In this document: piece after piece, positions 26,224 through 34,299 of the stretch | Numbering within the stretch: the stretch's first letter is position 1 | Layout of the letters: each line of letters begins with the position of its first letter | Assembly (NCBI GenBank): GCA_015061695.1 | Contig: SUWA01000023.1 | Span: 1 to 34,921 of the forward strand | Length of the DNA: 34,921 nt | Source of the DNA: Lentisphaerota bacterium | GTDB lineage: Bacteria; Verrucomicrobiota; Lentisphaeria; Victivallales; Victivallaceae | Reading direction: 5' to 3' | Position numbers and translations under genes: made by a program | Notes under the pieces: model-generated | Told to the model about the DNA's origin: nothing | Database searches by the model: none | What the model saw: only the letters and a program-made list of their open reading frames with translations

Positions 26224-26541
26224 TCAGCGGTATTTTTCCACCAGATCGGCGGCCAGACGCACACATTCCTTACAGGGGTACGGTTCTGCGGCCGATTTGA
26301 TGGCATGACAGGTTTCCCCTCCGGCTTGCGCGGTAAATTCAGCAATGATTTGAGCATGTTTAGCGGCCGGAGTCAGTTCCAACGCTGCATGTAATGCGCC
26401 GCAGCGGCCCAACGGAGCTTTGCCGCCGCCGCAATTCTGCATGGCTTCCGCCATTGCCCGGCAGCCGAAGCCATCGGCTACGGCCTGGGCGCAGTTGTGT
26501 TTTTTGGGTACAGCAGTAAAAAGTTCATACGCGTTGTTCAT
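26224..26541 (-). CDS. C_GCAxxG_C_C family (redox-active, Cys-rich) protein
   Basis: 105 aa; 'HNCAQAVADGFGC...NCGGGKAPLGRCGALHAAL...CHAIKSAAEPYPCKECVRLAADLV' cysteine pattern. Confidence 0.7.
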   Translation of the reverse strand: MNNAYELFTAVPKKHNCAQAVADGFGCRAMAEAMQNCGGGKAPLGRCGALHAALELTPAAKHAQIIAEFTAQAGGETCHAIKSAAEPYPCKECVRLAADLVEKYR

Positions 26542-26561
26542 AAAAAATCACTTCCTTTTTT

Positions 26562-28436
26562 TCAGGCCAGATCGGCCAATTCCAGCCAGCGCTCGGAGGC
26601 ACTGTCCAAATCCTGTTTGAGTTGTTCAAGCTCGCAATTCAGCTCATTGGTTTGCGAGCCGTATTTGCTGTAGAAATCTGGGTCCTGAAAAATCGCTTCC
26701 AGCTCGGCGATGCGGGATTCCAGTTCCGGAATGTTTTCTTCCAGTCGTTTGAACTCGGTTTGCTCTTTGAAAGTCATCTTGCGCGGCTTTTCCCGTATCG
26801 GAGCCGGTGCAGCCGCCGGCGCGATCTTGGCTGGCGCCGGGGCGGTTTTGACTTCAGCTTGTGCCGGGCGCTTCTGCAGATAATAATCGTAATCACCGGG
26901 GGTGTAAAACACTTTGCCCGTGCCATCCAGCGCAATGATTCCGTCGCAAATACGGTTCAGAAAATAGCGGTCGTGGCTCACCAGCAGGATCGTTCCGTTA
27001 TAGGCGCTCAACGCTTCTTCCAGCATCCGCAGTGTGGAGAGATCAAGGTCGTTGGTCGGCTCGTCGAGGATCAGAAAGTTTCCGCCTTTTTTCAATATCT
27101 TGGCCAGCACGATGCGGGCTTTTTCGCCGCCGGAGAGATACTTTATGTGCGTATTGATCCGGTCGTCTTCAAAAAGGAATCTCCGCAGATAGCTGCGTAC
27201 AGTCAGCGAATCCCGGCCGAATTTTATGCTGTCGCGGCCTTCGGCAACTTCTTCGTAAACAGTGTGTTCTCCGTTCAATACCATGCGGCTCTGGTCGATG
27301 TAATTGAACTCCACCTGCGGCGCCATTTTGATTGATCCGCTATCCGGCGCAAGCGCGCCGGTTATGACCCGCAGCAAGGTGGTTTTGCCGCAGCCGTTAG
27401 CTCCGACGATACCGATCTTGCGCCCCGGTGTTATTTCCAGCGAAAACGGTTCAAACAGCGTTTTTCCGCCCAATGTTTTGGATATATCTTTTATTTCCAG
27501 ACACATATTGCCCAGCCGCGGGCCCGGCGGTATCAGCAGTTCCACTTCGCCGGTGCGTTCCGGGCCGGATTGAGCGGCGATTTCGTTGTAACGGCGCAAA
27601 CGGCCCAGATTACGCCGCAAGCGGGCTTTGGGGGAACGGCGCACCCATTCGATTTCGGAACGCAAAAAGTGTTTGCGTTTGGCCTCGAGTGCATCTTCGT
27701 TGGCTTCGCGTTCGGCTTTGAAGGCCAGAAAATCGGCGTAAGAACCTTCCACGCTGTAGAATTTGCCGTGATCCAGTTCCACGATCCGGTTGGCGACCCG
27801 GTCAAGGAAAAAGCGGTCGTGAGTGACCAGCAGCGTTGTGCCGCGGTAATCAGCCAGAAAATCTTCGATCCACTTGACCGTTTCAATATCCAGATGGTTG
27901 GTCGGTTCGTCCAACAGCAGCAGATCCGGCTGCGATACGATCGCCCGGGCCAGCGCCACCCGGCGCTTTTCGCCGCCGGAGAGATTTTTCAAAAGTTCCT
28001 GCGGGCGGTCAAGCCGGAGTTTATCCATGACTTCTGCCAGCAAAGTTTCCGGATGCCACGCATCAAGCAGATTCAGAAAATGCTCCAGTTCTTCGTGGCG
28101 TTGCTGCGCGGTAGACGCATTTTCGTATTCAGCAAGCAAGTCATAGATATATTGCTGACCCTCGCGGACACAATCTGCCACGCTCATATCCGCGGGCATA
28201 TCAAACTCCTGATCCAGCGAGGCAATACGCAGATTACGCATCTTGTTTATCACCGCGTCATTCAGCACCAGCGCGCCTTTGATAACGCTCAACAGGGTGG
28301 ATTTGCCGCAGCCGTTGCGTCCGACCAGTGCGACTTTTTCGCCTTCAGCGATCGCAAAGGCGGTATGATCAAAAACAGTTTGGGTGCCGATCGAAAAAGT
28401 CAGATCAGAACCCGACCAGATAACTTGTTCTGCCAT
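26562..28436 (-). CDS. uup: ABC-F family ATPase (Uup-like)
   Basis: Two ABC domains: 'LVGRNGCGKSTLLSVI', 'LSGGEKRRVALARAIVSQPDLLLLDEPTNHLDIETVKWIEDFL'; 'IVGANGCGKTTLLRVI', 'LSGGEKARIVLAKIL'; C-terminal coiled coil 'MTFKEQTEFKRLEENIPELESRIAELEAIF'. Confidence 0.9.
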   Translation of the reverse strand: MAEQVIWSGSDLTFSIGTQTVFDHTAFAIAEGEKVALVGRNGCGKSTLLSVIKGALVLNDAVINKMRNLRIASLDQEFDMPADMSVADCVREGQQYIYDLLAEYENASTAQQRHEELEHFLNLLDAWHPETLLAEVMDKLRLDRPQELLKNLSGGEKRRVALARAIVSQPDLLLLDEPTNHLDIETVKWIEDFLADYRGTTLLVTHDRFFLDRVANRIVELDHGKFYSVEGSYADFLAFKAEREANEDALEAKRKHFLRSEIEWVRRSPKARLRRNLGRLRRYNEIAAQSGPERTGEVELLIPPGPRLGNMCLEIKDISKTLGGKTLFEPFSLEITPGRKIGIVGANGCGKTTLLRVITGALAPDSGSIKMAPQVEFNYIDQSRMVLNGEHTVYEEVAEGRDSIKFGRDSLTVRSYLRRFLFEDDRINTHIKYLSGGEKARIVLAKILKKGGNFLILDEPTNDLDLSTLRMLEEALSAYNGTILLVSHDRYFLNRICDGIIALDGTGKVFYTPGDYDYYLQKRPAQAEVKTAPAPAKIAPAAAPAPIREKPRKMTFKEQTEFKRLEENIPELESRIAELEAIFQDPDFYSKYGSQTNELNCELEQLKQDLDSASERWLELADLA

Positions 28437-28441
28437 AAATC

Positions 28442-28482
28442 AAAAAATCTCCCGCCCGCACCGGAGGATCGATCCGGCGGGC
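28442..28482 (-). terminator. Candidate intrinsic terminator between the radical SAM gene and uup
   Basis: Minus strand GCCCGC-CGGA...TCCG-gt-GCGGGC followed by GGGAGATTTTTTG; 2-nt bulge. Confidence 0.55.
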
Positions 28483-28499
28483 AAATAACCATACATGAG

Positions 28500-29408
28500 T
28501 TAAACTCCCGTGCCGTCAAAACAGGGTATGAAAGCATCGGATGCACTGGAGCCATCCTGAACAAAACCATCTTCTATGCCGGAAGTGTAGAGTGCTTCTT
28601 CAATAAGTTCGTATTCTTCATCGCTGACGGTGCGGTTGATTTCGCTGAAACGCTCCGGCGAAACCTCGCCGCAGGGCAGATATTGCCGCATCAGGCTGAA
28701 AAGTACCTGACCGGGCGCAAACTGCTCCGATACTTTTTTTATGACCTGCAAAGTATTTTCCACTGCATTGGGCAATATAAGGTGGCGGATGATCACGCCT
28801 TTTTGCATGATCCCATTGTCATCGATCACATAATCCCCGGTCTGGCGGTACATTTCCTGAATCGCATCCCATGCAACTTGTGCGTAATCTCTGACTCCGC
28901 TGTAGCGCTGTGCAAGAGCATTATCGGCATATTTGTAATCGGCCAGATAGATCTGCACTTTGGATTCAAATTTTTTTAGCATATCCACCGAGTCGTAACT
29001 GTTGGTGTTGTAAACCACCGGCACCGGCAGCGGCGTCTGCAAACTCTGCAGTATGACCTTGCTGTAATGCGTGGGCGTTACCAGATTGATATTGTGCGCA
29101 CCCAATGCGATCAACTCCTGATAGATTTCCTGCAAACGCTCCACACTTATAAGTTTGCCCTGCACCTGACTGCTGATATGGTAATTCTGACAATAGACGC
29201 AGTTCAGATTGCACCCGGCAAAAAAGACCGTTCCGGAGCCGCGTTCTCCGCTGATGACCGGTTCTTCCCAGTGGTGCAGTCCCGCGCGGGATACCACCGG
29301 CAGCGCCGGCGCATGGCATACGCCGGGGAGTTTACTGCTGCCGGGATATTCATTTCCGCGGCTTATATTGCATTGCCGCGGGCATTGTTTACACAGTGTA
29401 TCCATCAA
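28500..29408 (-). CDS. Radical SAM protein, PflA/PflX-like (COG1313 type)
   Basis: CxxxCxxC in 'FFAGCNLNCVYCQNYHISSQVQGK', N-terminal Cys motif 'CKQCPRQCNISRG', 'LVTPTHYSKVILQSL', 'GVIIRHLILPNAVENT'. Confidence 0.82.
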   Translation of the reverse strand: MMDTLCKQCPRQCNISRGNEYPGSSKLPGVCHAPALPVVSRAGLHHWEEPVISGERGSGTVFFAGCNLNCVYCQNYHISSQVQGKLISVERLQEIYQELIALGAHNINLVTPTHYSKVILQSLQTPLPVPVVYNTNSYDSVDMLKKFESKVQIYLADYKYADNALAQRYSGVRDYAQVAWDAIQEMYRQTGDYVIDDNGIMQKGVIIRHLILPNAVENTLQVIKKVSEQFAPGQVLFSLMRQYLPCGEVSPERFSEINRTVSDEEYELIEEALYTSGIEDGFVQDGSSASDAFIPCFDGTGV

Positions 29409-29614
29409 TTATTGTTCCGTTCAGCCCATTGACGGGCGAGGGGGGCGATCACAAAGTCTTCGATTTCGGGGCAGGGTTCGATTTTGCCGTTGCAATAGCA
29501 GCAATGGCTGAAAGTTTCCAAGTCCGCCGGATAAAGATATTCGCCGCAATGCGGACACTTCAAACGCACGCCGGTGTTTTCCGGATTGTCAAAAATCAGT
29601 TTTTGTGAACTCAT
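29405..29614 (-). CDS. Small zinc-ribbon protein, hypothetical
   Basis: 69 aa from ATG at 29614: MSSQKLIFDNPENTGVRLKCPHCGEYLYPADLETFSHCCYCNGKIEPCPEIEDFVIAPLARQWAERNNN; 4-bp overlap with the radical SAM gene. Confidence 0.75.
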   Translation of the reverse strand: MSSQKLIFDNPENTGVRLKCPHCGEYLYPADLETFSHCCYCNGKIEPCPEIEDFVIAPLARQWAERNNN

Positions 29615-29618
29615 AATC

Positions 29619-30533
29619 TCACCCCAGATAACGTTCCGCATCGATCGCAGCCCGGCAGCCGGCCGCCGCCGCAGTAATGGCCTGACGGTAGCGCGGATCA
29701 GCACAATCGCCGGCGGCAAAAACGCCTTTCAGATTGGTCATGGATGTGTTGCACTGCAGTTTTATATAACCGGCTTCGTCCAGTTCCAGCTGCCCCTTCA
29801 CAAGTTCGGTCTGCGGAGAATGCCCCAGCGCTACAAACAACCCCTGACAGGGAATGACTTGTTCCTGCCCGTCAGCATTGCTGCGCACTTTTATGCCGGT
29901 AACTTCTTTGTCGCCGAGAACTTCCACGATCTGGCTGTTCCAGACAAAGTTGATTTTTTCGTGATTCATCGCCCGTTCGGCCATGATCTTGGATGCCCGC
30001 AGTTCGTTGCGGCGGTGGACAACGGTTACGCTTTTGGCAAATTTGGTCAGGAAAAGCGCTTCTTCCATAGCTGAATCACCGCCGCCGGCAACCACTACAT
30101 CCATATCCGTAAAGAACGCTCCGTCGCAGGTCGCGCAAGCCGATACCCCGCAGTTTTTCAAACGTTCTTCCGACTCCAGCCCCAGCCAGCGGGGGCTGGC
30201 ACCGGTCGCCACGATCACGGATCGGGCGGTAACAGTTTCGCCGCTGTCGAGCGTGATAATCTGGTCGCCGCCGTCGGAAAATTTTACTGACTCAACGGTG
30301 TTTATTTCGATGCGCACTCCGAATTTTTCGGCCTGCGTCTGCATATTCATCATCAATTCAAAACCGTTGATGCCGTCCGGAAAACCGGGAAAGTTTTCCA
30401 CTTCGCTGGTTTGAGTGAGCAATCCGCCGGGCAGATTGCCGGCGATCAAAAGCGGATTCAAATTGGCTCTTGCAGCATAAACCGCCGCGGTAAGTCCGGC
30501 AGGACCGCTGCCGATGATCACGAGTTTTTCCAT
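29619..30533 (-). CDS. trxB: Thioredoxin-disulfide reductase
   Basis: 'LVIIGSGPAGLTAAVYAARANLNPLLI', redox motif 'CATCDG', 'VVAGGGDSAMEEALFLTKFAKSVTVVHRR', 'GVFAAGDCADPRYRQAITAAAAGCRAAIDAE'. Confidence 0.93.
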   Translation of the reverse strand: MEKLVIIGSGPAGLTAAVYAARANLNPLLIAGNLPGGLLTQTSEVENFPGFPDGINGFELMMNMQTQAEKFGVRIEINTVESVKFSDGGDQIITLDSGETVTARSVIVATGASPRWLGLESEERLKNCGVSACATCDGAFFTDMDVVVAGGGDSAMEEALFLTKFAKSVTVVHRRNELRASKIMAERAMNHEKINFVWNSQIVEVLGDKEVTGIKVRSNADGQEQVIPCQGLFVALGHSPQTELVKGQLELDEAGYIKLQCNTSMTNLKGVFAAGDCADPRYRQAITAAAAGCRAAIDAERYLG

Positions 30534-30550
30534 AACACAAATCTTTCGTT

Positions 30551-31375
30551 TTATTTTTTCAAATCAACAATATATTCTTCAATGATCCGGCGCGCAATGC
30601 TGCCGTGCCCCGGCAGCGGCGGCAGCGCATCCGGCGAATAAAAATCTGCCTCTACGATCTCTTCGCCATCGGGTTTTACCGTGCCGGAGGCGTAGTCGGC
30701 AACAAACCCCAGCATCAACGAATCTGGGAACGGCCAGCTCTGACTGTATTTGTAGCAAATATTTTTTATTTCCAGACCGACTTCCTCCCGGACTTCCCGC
30801 CGGACAGCGTCTTCGGCACTTTCGCCGGCTTCAACAAATCCGGCGATCAGACTGTAGACCTTGTGGCGGAATTTGCGGTTGTGAGCCAACAGGATCCTGC
30901 CGTCGTCGCGCTTGATCAAAACGATCACCGCCGGACTGATCTTGGGAAAAAAGAGCGTCTTGCAATCAGGACAACAACGCGCCTCTTCTTGTTCGTGATC
31001 TTTCAGCAAAGCTCCGCAGACACTGCAGTAGCGGCGCAAGTCCAGCCATTCAAGGATCGGTTTGCCGCGCAGCAGCAGCGCCTTGACCGGCGCCGAAACC
31101 TGCACCACGGCTTCGCGCACATCAATACGCACCAGTCCGGATGCAGGCATGGAATCAGCTTCCCACCGGCAGCCGTAGCAAAGCTGATTACCCAGTTCTC
31201 CCAGCTCCGGCAGATCATTTTGCAGCAGTTCCGGCATGATGGCCGCATCGGGTATACCCAGTTGGCCGTCAGGAAGTTTTTGCAGATAAACCTGACCGGC
31301 ATGGTCAAGCAGCAGCAATTTATCCTGCGGCTGCGGAACGGAGCGCTGCAGTTTGTAAATCGGTACAAAACTCAT
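30551..31375 (-). CDS. nudC: NAD(+) diphosphatase (NudC-type Nudix hydrolase)
   Basis: Zinc ribbon 'CSVCGALLKDHEQEEARCCPDCKTLFFPKISPAVIVLI', Nudix box 'GFVEAGESAEDAVRREVREEVGLEI', NudC-type 'YSQSWPFPDSLMLGF'. Confidence 0.92.
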   Translation of the reverse strand: MSFVPIYKLQRSVPQPQDKLLLLDHAGQVYLQKLPDGQLGIPDAAIMPELLQNDLPELGELGNQLCYGCRWEADSMPASGLVRIDVREAVVQVSAPVKALLLRGKPILEWLDLRRYCSVCGALLKDHEQEEARCCPDCKTLFFPKISPAVIVLIKRDDGRILLAHNRKFRHKVYSLIAGFVEAGESAEDAVRREVREEVGLEIKNICYKYSQSWPFPDSLMLGFVADYASGTVKPDGEEIVEADFYSPDALPPLPGHGSIARRIIEEYIVDLKK

Positions 31376-32160
31376 GCTCGTGCCTCCAAATCCAGAAATT
31401 TCAGCGCATTGGCCGTGGTTTCCGCCGCCAGAGTTTCCGGGTCCAAATCCAGAAAATTTGCCGCATACTGCACCACAGTTGCCACCAGCGCCGGATGATT
31501 TTCTTTGCCCCGGAACGGCACCGGAGCCAGATACGGCGAATCGGTTTCAAACAAAAGCCGGTCGCGGGGAATATTTTTAAGATGCTGCCGGATGTTGTCG
31601 CTTTTGGGGAAAGTTACCATGCCGGTAACGCCGATGTAACAGCCCAGCTCCAGAAATTTTTCCAGAAAATCCCCATTACCGGCGTAACAGTGCAGCACAG
31701 CTTTGCTATCATGTTTGCACATAAAATTTTTCAGCATGGCATAACAATCTTCGTAAGCGGCAATACTGTCGGCCTGATCACGGCAGTGTACGCTGACCGG
31801 TTTATGGTATTCAGCGGCCAACTGCAGAAATTGTTCGAAACACTTTATTTGTTTCCGGCGCGGCGCAAAGTCGTAGAAAAAGTCCAATCCGATCTCGCCG
31901 ACCGCACAGTTTTTGGGGTTGGCAAGCATGTTTTTGAACGGCTCAAGATCGCCGTCAAAATTTTCAGCATCATGCGGGTGAACTCCACAGGCAAACCATA
32001 CATTGTCCTGCCCGGAGGCATATTCACACGCCCGGATACTGCCGGACAGCGAAGCCCCCAGCGCCAGCATCCGGTAAGAGTGTTCCGGCAGCAGCCGGGC
32101 CGGAAAATCATCCAGACTTCCGCTTTCCGGCAGGTGAAAATGTGTATCAAATAAATCCAT
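31372..32160 (-). CDS. TatD family metal-dependent hydrolase
   Basis: 'LFDTHFHLPESGSLDDF', 'GVHPHDAE', 'VGEIGLDFFYDFAPRRKQIKCFEQFLQLA', 'KPVSVHCRDQ', 'LFETDSPYLAPVPFRGKENHPA'. Start set at MDLFDTHF (32160). Confidence 0.92.
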   Translation of the reverse strand: MDLFDTHFHLPESGSLDDFPARLLPEHSYRMLALGASLSGSIRACEYASGQDNVWFACGVHPHDAENFDGDLEPFKNMLANPKNCAVGEIGLDFFYDFAPRRKQIKCFEQFLQLAAEYHKPVSVHCRDQADSIAAYEDCYAMLKNFMCKHDSKAVLHCYAGNGDFLEKFLELGCYIGVTGMVTFPKSDNIRQHLKNIPRDRLLFETDSPYLAPVPFRGKENHPALVATVVQYAANFLDLDPETLAAETTANALKFLDLEARA

Positions 32161-32292
32161 GAACGATCCCGTATATTTGAACAATATCAATGAGTCGGAT
32201 ATATCAAAAACAACCGACTTGATAAAGTAATACTTTTTTGATATTTTTCAATTCCGGAAAAGACTTTATCGGCTAAAAATATGCTTTTTTTA

Positions 32293-32320
32293 TTGCAAAG
32301 TTCATCAAAAATGCTATTGT
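32293..32320 (+). promoter_or_regulatory. Weak candidate promoter for the acyl-CoA synthetase gene
   Basis: TTGCAA - 16 bp - TATTGT in an AT-rich divergent intergenic region. Confidence 0.28.
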
Positions 32321-32399
32321 ATATACAGTGATATTTTTTTGATAACGGGATTTTCAGTCGGGTTTCTGTTGATTTATCCCGGGAAACATGGAGCTTGTT

Positions 32400-34088
32400 A
32401 TGGCTGTAGATAATAAGAAATTCGAGCTTGAAACACCGCCGGTGGATTTTGCTGAACGCAAGAAGAATTTTCACATCGATATACCCGAATATTTCAACTT
32501 TGCCACCGATGTCATTGATGTGTGGGCCGCGCGCGACCGCAACAAACTGGCAATGATCTGGACCAATCAGCGCGGCGATGAAAAGCGTTTTACGTTCCAC
32601 GATATGAAACGCCTGTCGATCCAGGCGGCCAATCTGCTGCTCAAACACGGTATCACCAAAGGCGACCGGGTCATTATGATGCTGCCGCGTCTGCCGGAAT
32701 GGTGGGTCTTTTCGCTGGCGCTGATCCGGCTGGGCGCAGTTCAGTGCCATGTGCCGACTCTGCTGACGCCCTCTGACCTCAAACAGCGGATCAAATTCGG
32801 CAAATTCAAGATGATAATCGCCGACTCCAGCAACGCCGACAAGATCGAAGCCATCTGCGATGAATGTCCGACCTTGTCCGACAAAGTGCTGGTCGATGAC
32901 GTGCGCAAAGGCTGGATCAATTATCAGACCGATGTATTGTACCCGGTCAAACTTTCGTCGTCCACGGTAAAAACTTCCCGGAAATTCGTTACCAAAAGCA
33001 GCGACCCCATGCTGACGATCTTTACTTCCGGCACCAGTAAAAACCCCAAATTGGTGGAACACACCTGTGCTTACGCTTTGGGACACCGGATCACGGCGGA
33101 ACTCTGGCACGGCATTTCCAGCAACGATCTGCACTATGCAGCGTCGGATACCGGCTGGGCCAAGAACTTGTGGGGCAACTACTTCGGTCAGTGGATCGTG
33201 GGTGCTTGCGTGTTTATTTTTGACATCCGCGGCAAATTCGACCCCGATCAGGTGCTGCCGATGCTGGAAAAATACTGCATTACTTCGTTCTGCGCGCCGC
33301 CGACGATCTTCCGTATGCTGGTGCTGAACGATTTGCGCAAATTTGATTTGAGCGAACTCAAACAGTGTACCTCGGCCGGCGAACCGCTGCATACCGAAAC
33401 TGTGCGGTTGTGGAAAGAAGGTACCGGCATAACCATCCGCGAAGGCTACGGCCAGACCGAAACTGTCTGCCTGATCTGCAATCAGGCCGGCGAAGAACCT
33501 TGCCCCGGCTCAATGGGCGTGGCTTCGCCCGGTTGGGAGATCGAACTGCATGACGATGAAGGCAAAGTCGTGCCCGACGGCGAAGACGGCCGGATCGCGG
33601 TCAGGATCAAACCGAACCGTCCGGCGGGGTTGTTCCTCGAATACATGTTTGGCAAAAAAGATAACGAAGCGTGTTTTATCGGCGACTATTATTACACCGG
33701 CGATAAGGCGCGTAAAGACGAAAACGGCCGCTTCTGGTTCCTCGGCCGCAGCGATGATATCATCAAGAGTTCCGGCTACCGGATCGGCCCGCTGGAAGTG
33801 GAAGAAGCCATGATGCAACACGATGCCGTACACGAAGTGGCTGTAGTCGGCGCACCCGACCCGATGCGCGGAGCTAAAGTCAAAGCCTACATTGTTCTGC
33901 ACGAAGGCTGGGAAGCCACCGAATCGCTGGTCAAAGAATTGCAGCAGCATTGCAAACGCATTACCGCGCCCTACAAATACCCGCGCGAAATCGAGTTTGT
34001 CCACAGCCTGCCCAAGACCTTTTCCGGCAAGATCAAGCGCGATATTTTGCGCAAATATGCCGAAACCGGCGAAGGCTTCTGGGAATAA
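32400..34088 (+). CDS. AMP-forming acyl-CoA synthetase (acetyl-CoA/medium-chain acyl-CoA synthetase-like)
   Basis: 'MLTIFTSGTSKNPKLVEHTCAYALGHR', 'REGYGQTETVCLICN', 'YYYTGDKARKDENGRFWFLGRSDDIIKSSGYRIGPLEVEEAMMQHDAVHEVAVVG', 'LPKTFSGKIKRDILR'. ATG at 32400 preferred (GGAG 6 nt upstream); the ORF can extend to 32388. Confidence 0.93.
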   Translation: MAVDNKKFELETPPVDFAERKKNFHIDIPEYFNFATDVIDVWAARDRNKLAMIWTNQRGDEKRFTFHDMKRLSIQAANLLLKHGITKGDRVIMMLPRLPEWWVFSLALIRLGAVQCHVPTLLTPSDLKQRIKFGKFKMIIADSSNADKIEAICDECPTLSDKVLVDDVRKGWINYQTDVLYPVKLSSSTVKTSRKFVTKSSDPMLTIFTSGTSKNPKLVEHTCAYALGHRITAELWHGISSNDLHYAASDTGWAKNLWGNYFGQWIVGACVFIFDIRGKFDPDQVLPMLEKYCITSFCAPPTIFRMLVLNDLRKFDLSELKQCTSAGEPLHTETVRLWKEGTGITIREGYGQTETVCLICNQAGEEPCPGSMGVASPGWEIELHDDEGKVVPDGEDGRIAVRIKPNRPAGLFLEYMFGKKDNEACFIGDYYYTGDKARKDENGRFWFLGRSDDIIKSSGYRIGPLEVEEAMMQHDAVHEVAVVGAPDPMRGAKVKAYIVLHEGWEATESLVKELQQHCKRITAPYKYPREIEFVHSLPKTFSGKIKRDILRKYAETGEGFWE

Positions 34089-34121
34089 ATAAGTTATCAG
34101 TGCCGGCTGCTGCCGGCAAAA

Positions 34122-34173
34122 AAACGGCCGTTTGCCAAATTTAACCGTTTGGCCGCGGCCGTTTGAATTTTTT
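34122..34173 (+). terminator. Intrinsic terminator downstream of the acyl-CoA synthetase
   Basis: AAACGGCCG (34122-34130)...CGGCCGTTT (34156-34164) with inner GCCAAA/TTTGGC pairing, followed by GAATTTTTTG. Confidence 0.7.
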
Positions 34174-34230
34174 GCCAATTTGCTTGTCAGAAATCACTTT
34201 TTATATCCTCTTAAACAACAGAAAATCAAT

Positions 34231-34259
34231 TTGCTTTATTGCGCAAGCAATACTATATT
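34231..34259 (+). promoter_or_regulatory. Candidate sigma70-type promoter for the FGE-like gene
   Basis: TTGCTT - 17 bp - TATATT, with an inverted repeat TTGCTT...AAGCAA in -35/spacer; ATG at 34300 preceded by GGGGGAGG. Confidence 0.5.
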
Positions 34260-34299
34260 AAGTCATCAAATCATTATTAAAACAGGGGGAGGTTGCAGT

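Noticed and set aside
27570-28979. 469-aa plus-strand ORF spanning the uup/radical SAM junction
   Set aside because: Antisense to two recognisable genes and their terminator; no motif.
32187-33392. 401-aa minus-strand ORF antisense to the acyl-CoA synthetase
   Set aside because: Overlaps the clear AMP-binding enzyme; no recognisable domain.
34102-34119. TGCCGGC-tgct-GCCGGCA hairpin after the acyl-CoA synthetase as a separate terminator
   Set aside because: Followed by A7 rather than T on the plus strand, and no minus-strand gene ends there. The hairpin at 34122-34164 is the better terminator.
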